A program made the translations under genes and the position numbers. A DNA stretch of 64,000 nucleotides from Setaria digitata. Its lineage: Eukaryota > Nematoda > Chromadorea > Rhabditida > Setariidae. Positions 14,101 to 29,027 of the stretch are shown here, in pieces. The stretch spans positions 1 through 64,000 of the forward strand of contig RCAB01000329.1 of NCBI GenBank assembly GCA_003640385.1. The letters run 5' to 3'. Below the pieces are notes generated by a model that made no database searches, was not told where the DNA came from, and was given only the letters and a program-made list of their open reading frames with translations. Position 1 is the first letter of the stretch. Every line of letters begins with the position of its first letter.

Positions 14101-17100
14101 AGAAATGAGTGATTGGAAAGATTGGTGCACTGTGGTTGGATTCAAAATGATGAAACATAAAAACATAACTGGATGATAAGCAAGATCAATGATAATTTCA
14201 ATCATTGTTACATGGACTTACTTATTTAAATTTTTTCATATTTGTGTGTTTGCTCTCAAAAAATGTCATACTTTCTTTCCCTTTTTTTACTTTTTTCTTT
14301 TTGCTTTTTTTTGATATTTCAGCTATAGCTCTACTGCATTTTCGATAATTGGATTATTACATTTTGTAAAAAAAGGATTTTCGAAAGCAATTTTCTTGAC
14401 TTCTTCTCGCTACAATTTCGAAAGAAATTTTATAAAAAAAAAAAAAAGAAAGAAAAAAATAGAGAATAAAGTATATAAAATTTTGTCCTTTGCTGTGATA
14501 AAGTCAATATTGATACTATTTGGAGGGACTAATGCACTTAACTGATTGATGAAATTTCTGGCTATTTCAATTTTTTTTTTTTGTTTCCTAGTTCGATACT
14601 TTGGGAATAACAAGGGAAAAAGTTGAAAAACATTTCACAGCATCTAAAAAACTAGCCTCTGAACATGTTGAATCAAGAAACAGTTGTCGATTTCTATCAA
14701 ATAAAAAGTCTGGTAGTGAAATATGTTCTTTTTTGTCTTCTTTTCTTAAAATGTACTTTAAAGTAATTAACCAATCATGTTGAAGTAAGCAATGTTAACT
14801 TTTATGGAATTAAAGCAATTGTCTGTTATTAAAATTATAATCATTGAAAATATTGCATTGGTTTTAAGATGATGATTATAGAGATGGCTTACAATATCAG
14901 ACTGATTGGTTTCATTCTTAAAAGTTAATAAGCTCAATAAATGATGAATGAAGAAGCGGAAAGCAAAAGATTAGGGAATAATTTGAACTAAGCGAATAAA
15001 TAAGTTGAAATTTGATTTCCATCGCGTTAATGCTATCAACTGACAAGAATAGTTTATTGAAAAAACCTGCCTTATCGTTTGAGCGAGAGTCATTAGGCCA
15101 TACATATAAGGTGCAACCCAGTAGCTGAAATCAATTAATAATTCACCTTGTTAATACTATAAAAATTTTTAATTAAGACTACTTAAAGAAGTATTATATG
15201 ATAGCGGAAATATGATATTTTAGAAAATTCAAATTTTTTTTTTTTTTTTCAAGTAGAGAAAACGTAAACAACCATCGAATCTTAATTATAATAAAGGAAA
15301 AGAATTAGCGAACCAATGAATTGATAATGATTTTATAGAATATTGAATAGAGATTAAAGTGCTATTCAAAGGAACCACACACAATCGGTCACATTTTTCG
15401 AATTAACGTACAATCATAATCTTTACTGGAAATTTTAATTGCTTCCATCTTATCCTTAAAGAATCCTGGTATCTTTCTTAACAAGAAATTTTAATTGTTT
15501 TCATTTTCTCCTTAAAAAAAAAAAAATCCTGGTATCCTTTTTATGATGCCTTCTTCCTCTCTTTTTTCTCCTATTATTCTTTCAACTAGTTTCCTTTCAT
15601 ATTCCTTTTCCTCTTCAAATATTTGTTCAAAAATATGTTAAATTATTTTCATTTCTGTCGCTTATTGATGAAGGAAAAAAATTGACAAATGATGTTTTTG
15701 GGGAAAGATTTAAACTTAAATCAATGCAACAAATAAATCAATTATGAATTTTAAGCTCACAAATTTATAATAGGTGTTAGATATTTTAATAGTCGTGAAT
15801 TATTGAAAAACTTCGATTAGGTTAATGATAAAGCAACTTTCTCTGGCATTTTGTTTTGCATGCTTAGTTCTCATTGCGTAATTTGAGTCTAAATTTAAGT
15901 TCCTGAAATACAACCAATTGCCTAGACAGCTGCTACTTGGTTGATATTAATGACAAGTTTAATAATCTTCAAAATTCTTCTTCCTCGGTCTGTCTCTACT
16001 CGTTTTCTCCTAACTCCTTCTTTAAGTCTTTCTTCCACTGTCACATAAACATGATGACCAATAAGTCAAGTTAACAAGAATAAACTGATATTGATACATG
16101 TTCATTAACATCAATTTTTTGTAAATTTTCCCTTCTCAGTTTCTACTAATGTTCCGTTTCGTTGAAAAAAGAAAATGAAATTAGAAAAAAACAAAAATAA
16201 AACAGACGAATCAATTGTCCCTAATAATAATGCTAATAGCAATAAACGCATGGACGAATTTTTGGTTGTGTAATATATTAACAAATGACAATATTCTATT
16301 TTTAATCCCTATCTTAAAATCTCTACTAGAGGTAATAAATGAATATATGACTTAATGTACACTATTTTCATTAATAATTTTCAGTTAGTTCTATAGCATC
16401 TACCACTTATAAAAATACTTTATTCGTTGAAGACCAAACAGTGATCAAGTTAGCCCGAAATTTGCTGATGAATATCTTTTCTTACTCCTTTTTTCCCTCT
16501 TCTCGCTCACTCTTCCTCTCTTTTGTTTCTTTTATTTATTTATTTTTTAATAAATACTTGTTCGAATGACAAAAAATTCCTATAATGGATAGAAGGATTC
16601 AGAGTTTAACAAAAAAGGAAAAATGTAAAACTTTTCATTTAGATTTTGAGTCCATTTTTTCTTCTCCGTGGATTCGTGTTTTTTGTCATTCTGGAACATT
16701 TTGACGATGAAAATTCGATTCGTAAAATGAATGGAGTAAAAAGAAAAAACAAGGACGGAGACTGGATGAGATGATTAAAAAGCCTATTATATTCTTTCAC
16801 ATTAAAAAAAAAAAAGAAAAGAAAGAAGGGGGAATAATTTTTAAGTTATAATTTGTTGATTTGAATAATCAATTTTGACGATTGTAATATGCCGCAAAAG
16901 CAAATAGGGTAGGGTGAAACGCATTGCGACTTTTTTTTTCTGAAATTATCATTTGATAAGCGGACAAGCGGTACTCTTTAAACAGTATACTTGTATCATT
17001 TTAGAAGTTAAAAGGGGACCATGAATATGGGAGAGGACGGAGTAGAAAAGTGAGAGGGAAGGTGGCATTTCAGCTTCAATAAAATAATCTCCAGATTTCC

Positions 17101-18114
17101 TTTTTACATGTCATATTTTTAAAATCATCATTTTACATGTTAATAACTACTGTTTACCAATAAATTCTTTAGGACACTTCAATTTGATATTTGATCAATT
17201 TCAGTTTTTTTTTTTTTTTTTTTTAAGAAATAAATCTTGATCTCTCCAGGAGTTTTAGTAAATGTGAAATTTTTGGTTACGCATTTAATAGTTGGTGAGA
17301 AATGGAAAAACGACAGTTGGTTCGATGAAAGGGCAGGAGGCCTGCTCACCGAAAAATACTCATCAGTTAGGCGAACTTTTTAGAAGCGAACATTCCGATT
17401 AAAATCCCGAACTTCTCAATACATTCCAAACACTGTTAATCAATCACCTAAGTTCGCCACACTTTCCTCAACTTCTTTTAACTCTTATATAAATATATAA
17501 ATATATATATATCAAGAACAGTGATATTCCTCCCCAGAAACCACTCTTTTCAGCAGACCAATTCCAGAAACACTCTGATGTGTTGAAATTTTAATGTATA
17601 GAAAAATTAAAAACAAGATCTAAACAGAATCATTGAACAATTGTAACGGAAACAAATTATCTCATTTCTTATAACATTAGAAATTTTAATGTCAGAAGTA
17701 TCGAAAAAAACAGAACAACAATGTAATGTTACTAATACCAATGATACATTTCACTTACCAAAGATCAATTGTTAGAGATACTATGTAACTTACGAAATAC
17801 CTAATACTATCCAAGCATTTTAAAACCAATTTTGGTTATTCTGTAGTTTGTCGAAATTCTGAAAGATTCCCATTATTCAGAGGAATGGAATCATAAATGT
17901 CTTTCATATTACCATTTCTGTGTGAAGTTTTATACAGACCAGCTAATTTTCATTTACTGAATGCACTGTGAAAATCCTAAATAGGATTTCCAATTTGAAC
18001 TGAGATCAACTGATAAACGTTGTTACAAGGTAATTTATTTACAAACTGTGGTCAAATTTTTTTCGACTAAATAATAAAAACCAGGACGACAGAACAAACA
18101 TATCTATCTATCTA

Positions 18115-18175
<61 letters not shown>

Positions 18176-19866
18176 GATATATATATAGATAGAGAGAGAA
18201 CAGAACAAAATTAGCCGGAAATTACATTGCGCACTAACGAATTTCAAAACAATTTAGGACAGGAGAAAATGTTAACTTTTTATCATCTTTCTCCCATCTC
18301 TCCCTTCCAGTTACTTGCCTACTCAGGCTAATGGCTTTATTTACTGAACACTTGAAATTCTTCACCTCCTTTACGGATGAGCGCAAACTCCTTTCTTGCC
18401 TTTTGCATCTCAATGGATTCTTAAAAACTTCTACAGACTTTTGAAACCTTACCCTACTTTTACAGCAACCTCGGAAGTTGCGTCATTCAAGCTATCGATG
18501 AAGCTTTTCCAGTGTCTGTGTGACACATTGACACATTTATATTGAGTACACATTTGTCCTTTTTCAAACAGATATGCAGCAGGAAAAGGCTTTCACTGTA
18601 GCTCCCCGATCTTATTTCTATTTGTCAAGCTCCTTATTTCTCACAAGTCACTTTTTTTTGAAAATTCCTTAAAACCATGGTGATCCATTTAAAGAACCGT
18701 GATTTCATGATTAAAAATAACAAAAAAAAAAATCTTGCTCTTCCTCCTCATGGAAACGAAAAACATTTTTTTTTCGCTTATGTAAGATCTGCCCCTGGGG
18801 TTACAGTTTTTCTTTTACAGGAAAATGAACTAAACGATTGTGAATATGGAAGAGTATTAAAGATTTCAATCCCACTGAAACTAAACTAGCTAAACATGAT
18901 GCCACAAGGCATCAATCATTCGTTCATAAATCGCACATAAGAACTGATTTCCCTTCTATGGTAATATTAATCTCTTTTTTCCATCCCCAAAAAAAAAGAA
19001 ACTTCGTCTAAAGGATTTCCAAGATGAACCTTTGATAATTAAAGGATATGTTGCATTATTGAATCAGAGTAAAGAAAGATTAAGGGTAAACATATAAAGA
19101 ACAGAGAAAAGGAAAACAAATGTCTGCATATAATCTGTTATAATTTAAGCAGGATTTATGATTAGTGATAAGGAAAATTTTGGACGATTGCTCATGAGGC
19201 AGCTCATTGAACCCTATCTCATTAAGATTGAATATGCTTAAAACATAAAAGGCAAATGGAAAGACTCTACATGGATGTTGCTTCATTAAACATGTTCTAT
19301 TTGGATGAATGACGGTGAAGAATAGATAACATGATTTATGAAATCTTAAACAAGAACCTGAATCTGGTAGCCGACCATGTTTTGGTATATTCACCCAGTC
19401 TGGGTAATGACAGAACAAAGAATGCGGAGAATAGAATAAGTGTATCAGAACTAGACAGAATTGCGAGGTACCAATTAATAGATGAGGAAAACATGAAACG
19501 GTGGGTGAATATACGGATGGAGGTAATGTTTGCGCAAAGGCCAAACACAATAATTGGTAGGGTGATAAAGCCAAGCAGCAGCCTTTCCTCATACGCATAA
19601 AACTGATACGACAAGTGGCATTCACAATCAACGGACAATATTGTGCACCATTCCGGTGATTCGTCATCATACTGATATCCACTTTCTGCTGTACTGTTAC
19701 TGCTATCTGTGATACTACTCAGTACCATCTGATGGGGTGAAGGAACAGTTGGAATGAATGACTGTGTTAGGGCACTGGTGTCAACGCTAGTAATAGTAAG
19801 AGCCGAAGAATTCGAAATAGTGGCATTTGTAGCATTAGAAGTTTTACTGGTTGCAACGACATCCAT
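9026..19866 (-). CDS. FMRFamide-receptor-like peptide GPCR (rhodopsin family)
   Basis: Six exons on the minus strand: 19866-19358, 15124-15071, 13889-13736, 10760-10590, 10104-9874, 9160-9026; total 417 residues. The extracellular N terminus (about 1-94) is Ser/Thr-rich with N-glycosylation sequons (NAT, NAT, NSS, NST) and no obvious signal peptide. TM1 (about 95-118) holds the GLCANITSIRIF motif. TM2 follows at about 131-153. TM3 ends in HRYIGVC in place of DRY/ERY. TM5 carries FILPFTILIILNSQ, and a basic loop (RRSNRLHRR) leads to TM6. TM7 has NASCNIAIY, an NPxxY variant, then helix 8 (SDKYRLLLRHY) and a short tail. This is the layout of invertebrate neuropeptide receptors of the FMRFamide-receptor group. 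Ligand and exact orthologue are unknown. Introns 2 and 5 need GC-AG splicing to give contiguous TM3 and TM7. Intron 1 is about 4.2 kb and contains repeats. Confidence 0.85.
9161..9873 (-). other. GC-AG intron 5 of the GPCR gene
   Basis: Exon 5 ends ...AACAATTTCTTG and continues GCGAGT, a good U1 match apart from C at +2. The acceptor TTTCAG precedes GTAATGGTAAATGC. Joining here gives NNFL-VMVNASCN, the expected TM7 spacing. The nearest GT donor (one codon later, A|GTTTTT) is out of phase with the next exon and would hit a stop within eight codons. Confidence 0.75.
10990..11231. repeat. (ATT)n/(TATTATTATTAC)n microsatellite in GPCR intron
   Basis: Roughly 240 bp of ATT triplets with regularly spaced C, forming a 12-bp higher-order unit in the middle. 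It lies in the intron between exons 3 and 4 of the GPCR gene. Confidence 0.95.
13890..15070 (-). other. GC-AG intron 2 of the GPCR gene
   Basis: The donor reads ATAAG|GCAGGT and the acceptor AATTGCAG|TGTATGG. Splicing gives LAQTISVWMTTGMSVHRYIG, the usual TM3 of this receptor group. An alternative GT donor 4 nt downstream (GCAG|GTTTTT) can join the acceptor TTTTAG before 13954. That keeps frame but inserts 23 residues into TM3, which would not suit a working receptor. Confidence 0.78.
18099..18200. repeat. palindromic (TATC)n-(TA)n-(GATA)n microsatellite
   Basis: ATCT repeats pass into about 25 TA units and then into TAGATA/GATAGA repeats. The two ends are complementary, so the ~100-bp array can fold into one long hairpin. 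It is inside intron 1 of the GPCR gene. Confidence 0.9.
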
Positions 19867-20242
19867 AACTTAGGGGCTAAACAGACCTCGTCTAGGGTCA
19901 CCGAGATCGTGAAACAGAAACACGATTAAAGGCTTGGAAGTAGCCTAGGCTGAGAAAGTATCCGTCTTTAGCAGACCCGCCCCTTTTGAAAAAACATGAG
20001 TAGAGTAAAAGAGTTGATTACCCTCTCCAAGCCTAAGCAATAGCAGCAACAGCCCCTTAGCTTCCGCAGTAACAGCATGTATATCGTCAGTGACGGATGG
20101 AATGGATTGATGAATGGATAATACACAAATATAACACTAACGGCCTGAACAGTGCACTACCCTTTTCTTCATTGGCGTGGTGCATTTGGAAATCGCTGCT
20201 CGTAGCGTTCGTCACGGAGAAACTTTGCCCATACCAACTGAC
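19867..20242 (-). other. 5' leader of the GPCR gene with upstream ORFs
   Basis: The minus strand has a TTTCAG acceptor just 5' of 20242, followed by about 376 nt before the ATG at 19866. The leader contains several upstream ATGs with short frames (one reads MGKVSP then stop; another starts MHHANEEKG). It is richer in G+C than the flanks, so it is probably transcribed. The acceptor could be a spliced-leader site or join an upstream exon. Confidence 0.5.
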
Positions 20243-21106
20243 CTGAAATACAATTTTATACGTTCATCAAAAAACATCCATTTCTGTTATCTTTTTATTC
20301 CTTTCAATTAAAATACCTAATACATACTGTACCCGAAAATTATGAAATCAGTTTCTTACAAAGACTCATTTACTGTAACTGCAACAACCATATATTCCTT
20401 GGATATTTTTTTTAAAGAATTTTTTACTCTGCCTCATCCGAGTTTCCATTCATTTTATATCATTGTTCTTCTAGAATGCAATATAAAATGGATGAGACAA
20501 AAACAAGACACATGCATTACTAATACCTAAAAAGTGGAAAATGCAAAAAAAAAAAAAGGGAAAAATGTACGAACTTGACCCTAATTTTTGATTACTTAAC
20601 ACAAGTTTCAAATGTTAGTATATTCTTCACAGCATTAGAAGAAATAAGCATAAACACTTATATAATTCAATTAATTTAGAGAATAAATCTATTCAAGACC
20701 ATTCCAAAAAGTCCCCTCTCTTTTCTTTTTTCTTTTTTCAACAACTGCCGCTCTCTCTCTCTCTCTTTCAAGGTATGAAATGACGACAAACTTATTCTTT
20801 TATCTTCTATGCTCATGAATCATATTTAGTTAGTATGGTTTGAGATTTTAAAATCAATTCCAATTTAAACGAAATAAAAGATGCAAACATCTTCTTCGAA
20901 ACTTCTGCCTTCGAAATTGAGACTTCAACTTTCTGGGTCATGCTTCGATTTATATGCATTACTATCCATAACACACTTCTTAGAATAAAAAAAAAAAAAT
21001 TTTTTTCAATCGTATTATTCACACATTTCTCTTTTTTTCCTTCAAATAGACTGTACAGAGCAGTTATTTTAGGAAAGTAAATCAGACCAGGAAATTCCCC
21101 TGACTT
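20243..21106. other. intergenic region between lem-2 and the GPCR gene
   Basis: About 860 bp between the 3' end of lem-2 and the GPCR leader. The frames at 20342-20530 and 20813-21022 (minus) show no splice context or family match. A short (CT)n tract is near 20750-20766. Confidence 0.6.
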
Positions 21107-24100
21107 TTAAAAATCAACGACAACATGAGATATTTTAAGCGTCGGAATAATGGAATAACTATGATAGAAACTTTGGGTCGTTCCACCTTGATTTCTTTTT
21201 AAAACAGTCACTTTTGTTGTGAAGAGCAGGAAATTAGTAAAGATTACTTAAAAAGAACCCAAAAAGTATAATATGTACTGGATCCAGAAGTGGAATCCCT
21301 GAACTATATCATGACTGTAGAAAGTATGGAAAATTATTTTATCAATCTGTGGTTCTCCCTCGCTTAATAATTGGAAAAAAGGGTAGTGTTTCAGAGGTCT
21401 AAAATTTTTGAGATAGGTTGGGAAAGCATTGTGAAATCGAATGATTTCAGGAAAGAGGCTCTAGGACCTCTGGATATAATGACAGATTCTAAGCATTTTT
21501 AAATTCTTTTGAAAATGTAAAAGAAAAAAAAAACCTGTACCATTGAACCAAGTTCCGTGTAATGATTTAAAAGCACAACTACAATCGGAGAGTGAAGCGA
21601 AGCGGGCAAACATTACGCCTTCCTTAGAATCCTTTTCAAGATGAACATGCAAAGGCTTAACTGGAGCAATTTTTTGCAGCAATGCTTCCTTCAAATCCAA
21701 ACACCTTGCTTCATGATCTCTAAAATATTTCCAATACGATATAGTTTTTTCAAAAGTGACTCACTGATGACATATAATTCCATTCAACTAAATAAAAACT
21801 ACTGCAAGAATCCCCTTAAACGAATAGGACAAAACAAAGTGCTGCCCATCGTATGTGCTATGATTTTAAGTAATAGTTCAACAATGAAAAACAGGAACTA
21901 CTCCACATCTTAGTTTCAAAATTTTCATCAATTAAAGCAACATACTTTGCTGAAGAAAACAACCCCCGCAATTTTAGACAATGTGATGGCGCATGATCTA
22001 ACATATTCCGTCGCATACTTCCATCAAAAGCTGTAACGATTTCAAATCAGACATTTTGATAGTTGCAGAGTGTTAATTACAATATGTCATCTAGTAGTTA
22101 TGATAAGAGCTTTGAAAGTTCTTTGAGGCGAATATACTACCTCTTTGGATTTTTTTTTTCTCAAAAAGATGTACAACCGGAAGTATTCCGGTTTTTTTTT
22201 TCTGAAATCATGACTCTCATCAGTATCATTTTTAACTTGAGACCTGTATTAACTATTCATTCAACAGAAAGAGATTAACCATTCAACATTATAGGTAAAC
22301 ATGGGTTAGACTATGTTGAAGAAATAAATTAAACAATTAAACACTTAACAAATGCAAAGAAATTAAACATAACTTGCTTCGAAGAAATAGAGATTACAAT
22401 GCACATACCACTGCCTTGCCAACCATTCTTTTTTGCTGGGATCCATCGCCACACAGAGCATTCCACGCCATTGACAATTCGAGTTTCCGTGCTCACTCTG
22501 GATTCATTCAAATTGATAAATTTAACTGCTTCTTGCCACCGGCGCCACTCAGGACTGTCACGCATCCTATCAAAAGAAATAAATTCACAACGTCTATATT
22601 GGAAATACTGCATATACAAGAAATATAAGTTCGAAAAACTAGAAAATAAAGCAAGCCTTTGAGAAGGTGGAAGAAGCATATCTCGCACGTGAGGCTCGGC
22701 AACGTAAACTTGACCCTGTTCATTCGCATCACGAATAATATCTGTAAAATGGATAAAAAGAATTTAAACTTAATTAAGATGAAATGGATAATTTCTCTAA
22801 GAATTACCAGTGATTTTCTCGATAAGATCAAAGGTAAGTCGTTTGTCTTCCGCTTTCTTCTTTGTCTGATAAAGTCGCAACATATAGATACCAATTACGA
22901 CTCCGCAAACTGCAACAATTTTTCTGAATCTTATGAAAACAAATATCAGGCAAAATTAAATATATATATATAATTTTTTATATATGTATATATTTTGAGT
23001 TTTTGATTTATATATATATACTGCATTATTTTCGCAAGCATTTACTAAAGAAGCCAGTGGTTTGATTGCTGGCACCTAAGATTTTCTGGAGAAAAGATGG
23101 AAAGCAACAGAATGTGAAAGAGAAGTAAGGGAAGGAGGAGAAGATAAGAAGGAATGATTACGTCTTCTTCAATTTTTTAACCAACAGCAATGAACTTTGC
23201 CAGATACGTAGACTCCAAAATTAAACGTGGCATTATACTTAGAATAAGAAGCAGGTACTCTATTCATCCTATAACGGGTAATGCAGTAAAAGGGAAGCAA
23301 GAAGCAAAATAAACAAAAAGAATGGAAAAGCATACCTACAGCTGACGCAAGTAACGGAAGCACCGCGTAAGTATAGAAGAAAAACACAGTGTCCTTCGCA
23401 GCAACTGTAACAACAGATAGAATTACTGTTGAGAATTTGATTTCCAAAGGTTAGTTTATTTTGGCGAATTTTCATTTTTTTGCAAAAAAAAAAAAAAATT
23501 AAAATGTGGTAACATTATATATAAAAAATTGAACAATTCTTTCTGGAATGCTAACACTTAATTTTACTGCCGTTTTCTTCAAGAATTCAAGCAAATAGCC
23601 TTGTAGAGGATTTCGCATTAAATTCTTGGCAAGAAATGCATTATGTACTATGACAGTGGTAAAAGGCTGTAGAAAAAAAAGGCACTAACAGTAGGCAATA
23701 CGGCTGCTCTGAATTAAAGCTCCTGAATTCGCGGTTGCCAGGTAAGCAATAAGCAAAAAACCAAACAGAGACACAAGGGAAAATAAAAGTACTCGTGATA
23801 TATCAAAGCCCAATACAGAACTACGTGATGGTGTCGCTTCTCGGAAAGAATACGAATACTCTCCAGAAAATAAGTGAGAAGGTTTAGTTGGCTGAAACTT
23901 CATAGTTTAAAAAATCTAAAAAGTTTGAAACATTTTCTTCAGTCAGGGAAAATTTGCGGCCAATATACCGTCGAACGCCCCAAAAGTTTCTCCCATCAGG
24001 TCAAGCTGAAAAAAAAAAAAGAAAAAAAATCCGACGGAAATTCAAAATGAGTGGTGCTCATAAACAAAAAAATATATATAATCAACAAAATCCTTTGCTA

Positions 24101-25129
24101 AAATAGGAAAAAATATAAAGCAAACCTTCGAAATCGATTTACGAGGAAGAATGAACGACCCCCATAACTTAAGATACTTGTTAAATACCGACAGTACCGA
24201 GAATGGTTTTTTTGTGTCTGCAACTTGTGCTGGGTTCGGGGTAACTATGCGTGAACTTTCCATGTGATCATCATCACTTTCACCATCATATTCGTCAACC
24301 ACTCTTCTTTTTGAATTACTTAGCTCTTCTCTACTGTCCTTGAAATCCAGTCGACGTTGTATCTTTTGATCTGAAAAAAAAAACACAATACTTTGTCAGA
24401 CAATACACAATAATCACAGATACCTAGTTATACAGATTATTAATCTTTAAAATAACAGAGCTACCAAATAAGCTTATAGCTCATTAGAAAAGATTCTACA
24501 AAATGAAAAAGGCAGAATTAATGTGGAGTGATGAAGCATACAACTTGAAGACGAAAAAGTTCCTTCTGAAATGTCGTCGTGATTGTTTAAACTTTTTGCC
24601 GCGTAGGAAGAGGAAGAAGAAACCGAATAAGACGGCCGGAAGCGAGGAACCATAGTTGGACGAGGTGGTGTTGGATATTTCCGTGCATTGTGAACCTTAA
24701 AAATATGGTGTGTAGAAAATCCTATTTTAAATTTAACAAAGAGACACAATTTTTAAGAAGTACACAGCTTTCTGCATACACATAATACATACATATGTGA
24801 GATCATCGGATGAGTGACTGAGTATCCCTGAAGAACTGTTCTGCAATCTTTTCTCAAGTTGTTTCTCATAAATGGTACGGGTTGTAGCGGTTATCGGCCC
24901 CACGTTTGCACCAAGTGCAATTAAACTAGCCCGTAATTCTTCATCTGATAAAGTATGAACAGGCTGAAAATCGTGTAAAAATTATTCTGAATTATCCAAG
25001 TTGCATTAATAAACTAGTTTGTCTCGATGCTATGATTGAAAGAAAGGAGGAGCTAACTTTTTGAAGCTTTCGACCAGGGCTTCTTGAACTTCGGCGAGTA
25101 GAACTGAAGTTTTTGGCTAAAGTCGGCAT
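21107..25129 (-). CDS. lem-2: LEM-2, inner nuclear membrane LEM-domain protein
   Basis: Twelve exons on the minus strand: 25129-25058, 24963-24793, 24695-24542, 24370-24126, 23891-23690, 23404-23336, 22909-22808, 22741-22657, 22566-22409, 22030-21946, 21719-21535, 21210-21107; 543 residues. The LEM domain (about 25-65, LSDEELRASLIALGANVGPI) binds the chromatin protein BAF. A Ser-rich, basic nucleoplasmic linker follows. TM1 is about 247-267 and TM2 about 288-316. The C-terminal MAN1/Src1 winged-helix region contains DIIRDANEQGQVYVAEPHVR, NESRVSTETRIVNG and VWRW. An RRM-like end follows (EGVMFARF, KSLHGTWFNGT). Two-TM topology plus both nucleoplasmic domains fits LEM2/MAN1; the LEM sequence is closest to nematode LEM-2. 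LEM-2 helps organise chromatin and nuclear envelope reassembly with emerin and lamin. Start ATG lies 2 nt after a TTTGCAG acceptor. Exon 12 is the least certain, since its distal part diverges. One intron uses a GC donor. Confidence 0.9.
22567..22656 (-). other. 90-nt GC-AG intron of lem-2 that keeps the reading frame if retained
   Basis: The donor reads CAAAG|GCTTGC and the acceptor TTTTGATAG|GATGCG. The 90 nt hold no in-frame stop, so retention would add 30 residues. Removal gives PPSQRMRDSPEWRRWQEAV, matching the PP-to-W spacing of human MAN1/LEM2. The segment is AT-rich like the other introns here. No phase-compatible GT donor exists nearby. Confidence 0.7.
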
Positions 25130-26318
25130 ATCTGCAAATGAAGAATTTCAAACTTGAAAAGAAAGATGAGCTCGAGTCGTTAATTGAAATGAACACTCTA
25201 CTAATTTTCGTCAGGCTGATTTTGAATGGAGTGCATAATATCCATCCATAAGAAATGAAGATGTGTGGTAAAGGAAGATGAAGTAGGAAAACGCGGTATG
25301 CTTTGCGATAATTAAGCATTTCACGATATCACCAAATGGAGTTACACTAGCCTACTACCAACAATCAAAAGACTTGACCGTAGGGATTGTCCTTCTATTC
25401 TAGCTTCCACATACGTGTTTCTCAACGAGTACTTATTTTCAGTAAAGTCGTTGGACAAGCTGCCTTATGATTTGGATAAAGCAAATATTACTGCAAGTGT
25501 CTACTGCATTAATTGTTTTTCTGTACGCTTTACGGGACCATTTCACGTCGTTCCCACAACGATCAACACGTCCACTGCTGTTTTATTAGCTCTCACAAAA
25601 GGTTCGGTTCACAGAAATGATTTAATGCAAGTATGAGGAAAAGGGAAATATAAAAATTCTTTATCATGTCAATCAGATCAATATCTATATCAAGCACCGA
25701 AGTCGTCAAATCCCGAAACGACGGCAACCGGAATGCAACCGAATACCACGCCTTCACCCACAAAAGCATTCACTGTTACCAGTTCGTCTTGAGACAATTT
25801 TCACAATTCTGTTTAAGGTTAAGTAAATACCATTGTTATGTCAGAGAGGTTAGAGAAAAGAGACTGCTAAAAGAATGTGGAGTGATTTTCAGACAGAATT
25901 AATGTGTTATATTTGCTCGCCTTCCACCTCCGGGGGTATTTAGGAAGGCGATTCAGGTTATCCTGGAATGTCCTAGATAGTTATAGTCTTTAGTTTTAGG
26001 TAATAAAGAGAATATTCTCTTTAATGAGACGAAATAGTGAGCAAAGTGAGGACAGTACTTGTAAGTTCTGACCTTCTGTCTCTGAAACTGCTAAGGATCA
26101 TTTCGGAACTTCTTGCGCTTTTTCTGTTTTCTTTTCATTCATTCGTTCATCGATTTTGCATTTTTCCGACTCTTCCGGAGTAACAAAAGGTCGGAATGGG
26201 ATTCTCATTGCTTTTATTTCCTTTTGGTCTTATTCAAGCTTGATTAGTTCTTTTGCATGTTTTCCCATTCCAATTACATTAATTTTAGAGAAGTAAATTT
26301 CCATAAATGCTGTAACAG
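25130..26318. other. divergent upstream region shared by lem-2 and the p38 gene
   Basis: About 1.2 kb between the starts of lem-2 (minus) and the p38 gene (plus), so it should hold both promoters. It is less AT-rich than other spacers. Frames at 25415-25636 and 25666-25902 have no family match. A perfect 9-bp inverted repeat (TCGCCTTCC/GGAAGGCGA) lies at 25917-25951 with a 17-nt loop. Confidence 0.55.

Positions 26319-29027
<2,709 letters not shown>

Noticed and set aside
19080..19682. 200-codon minus-strand frame overlapping GPCR exon 1
   Set aside because: It is in another frame over the true exon 1, which encodes TM1-TM2 and is supported by downstream exons.
21280..21470. Minus-strand frame with RFHNAFP as an alternative last exon of lem-2
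   Set aside because: It resembles the RYHHRFP end of MAN1-like proteins but has no phase-compatible acceptor. The 21107-21210 exon fits better.
23950..24015. Possible extra lem-2 exon reading LDLMGETFGAFDG between exons 4 and 5
   Set aside because: Its only donor leaves phase 1, whereas the next exon requires phase 0. Skipping it keeps frame.
25740..25860. Minus-strand 38-codon frame (KLSQDELVTVNAFVGEGVVF...) between lem-2 and the p38 gene
   Set aside because: Bounded by TGA on both sides, no splice sites and no family match.
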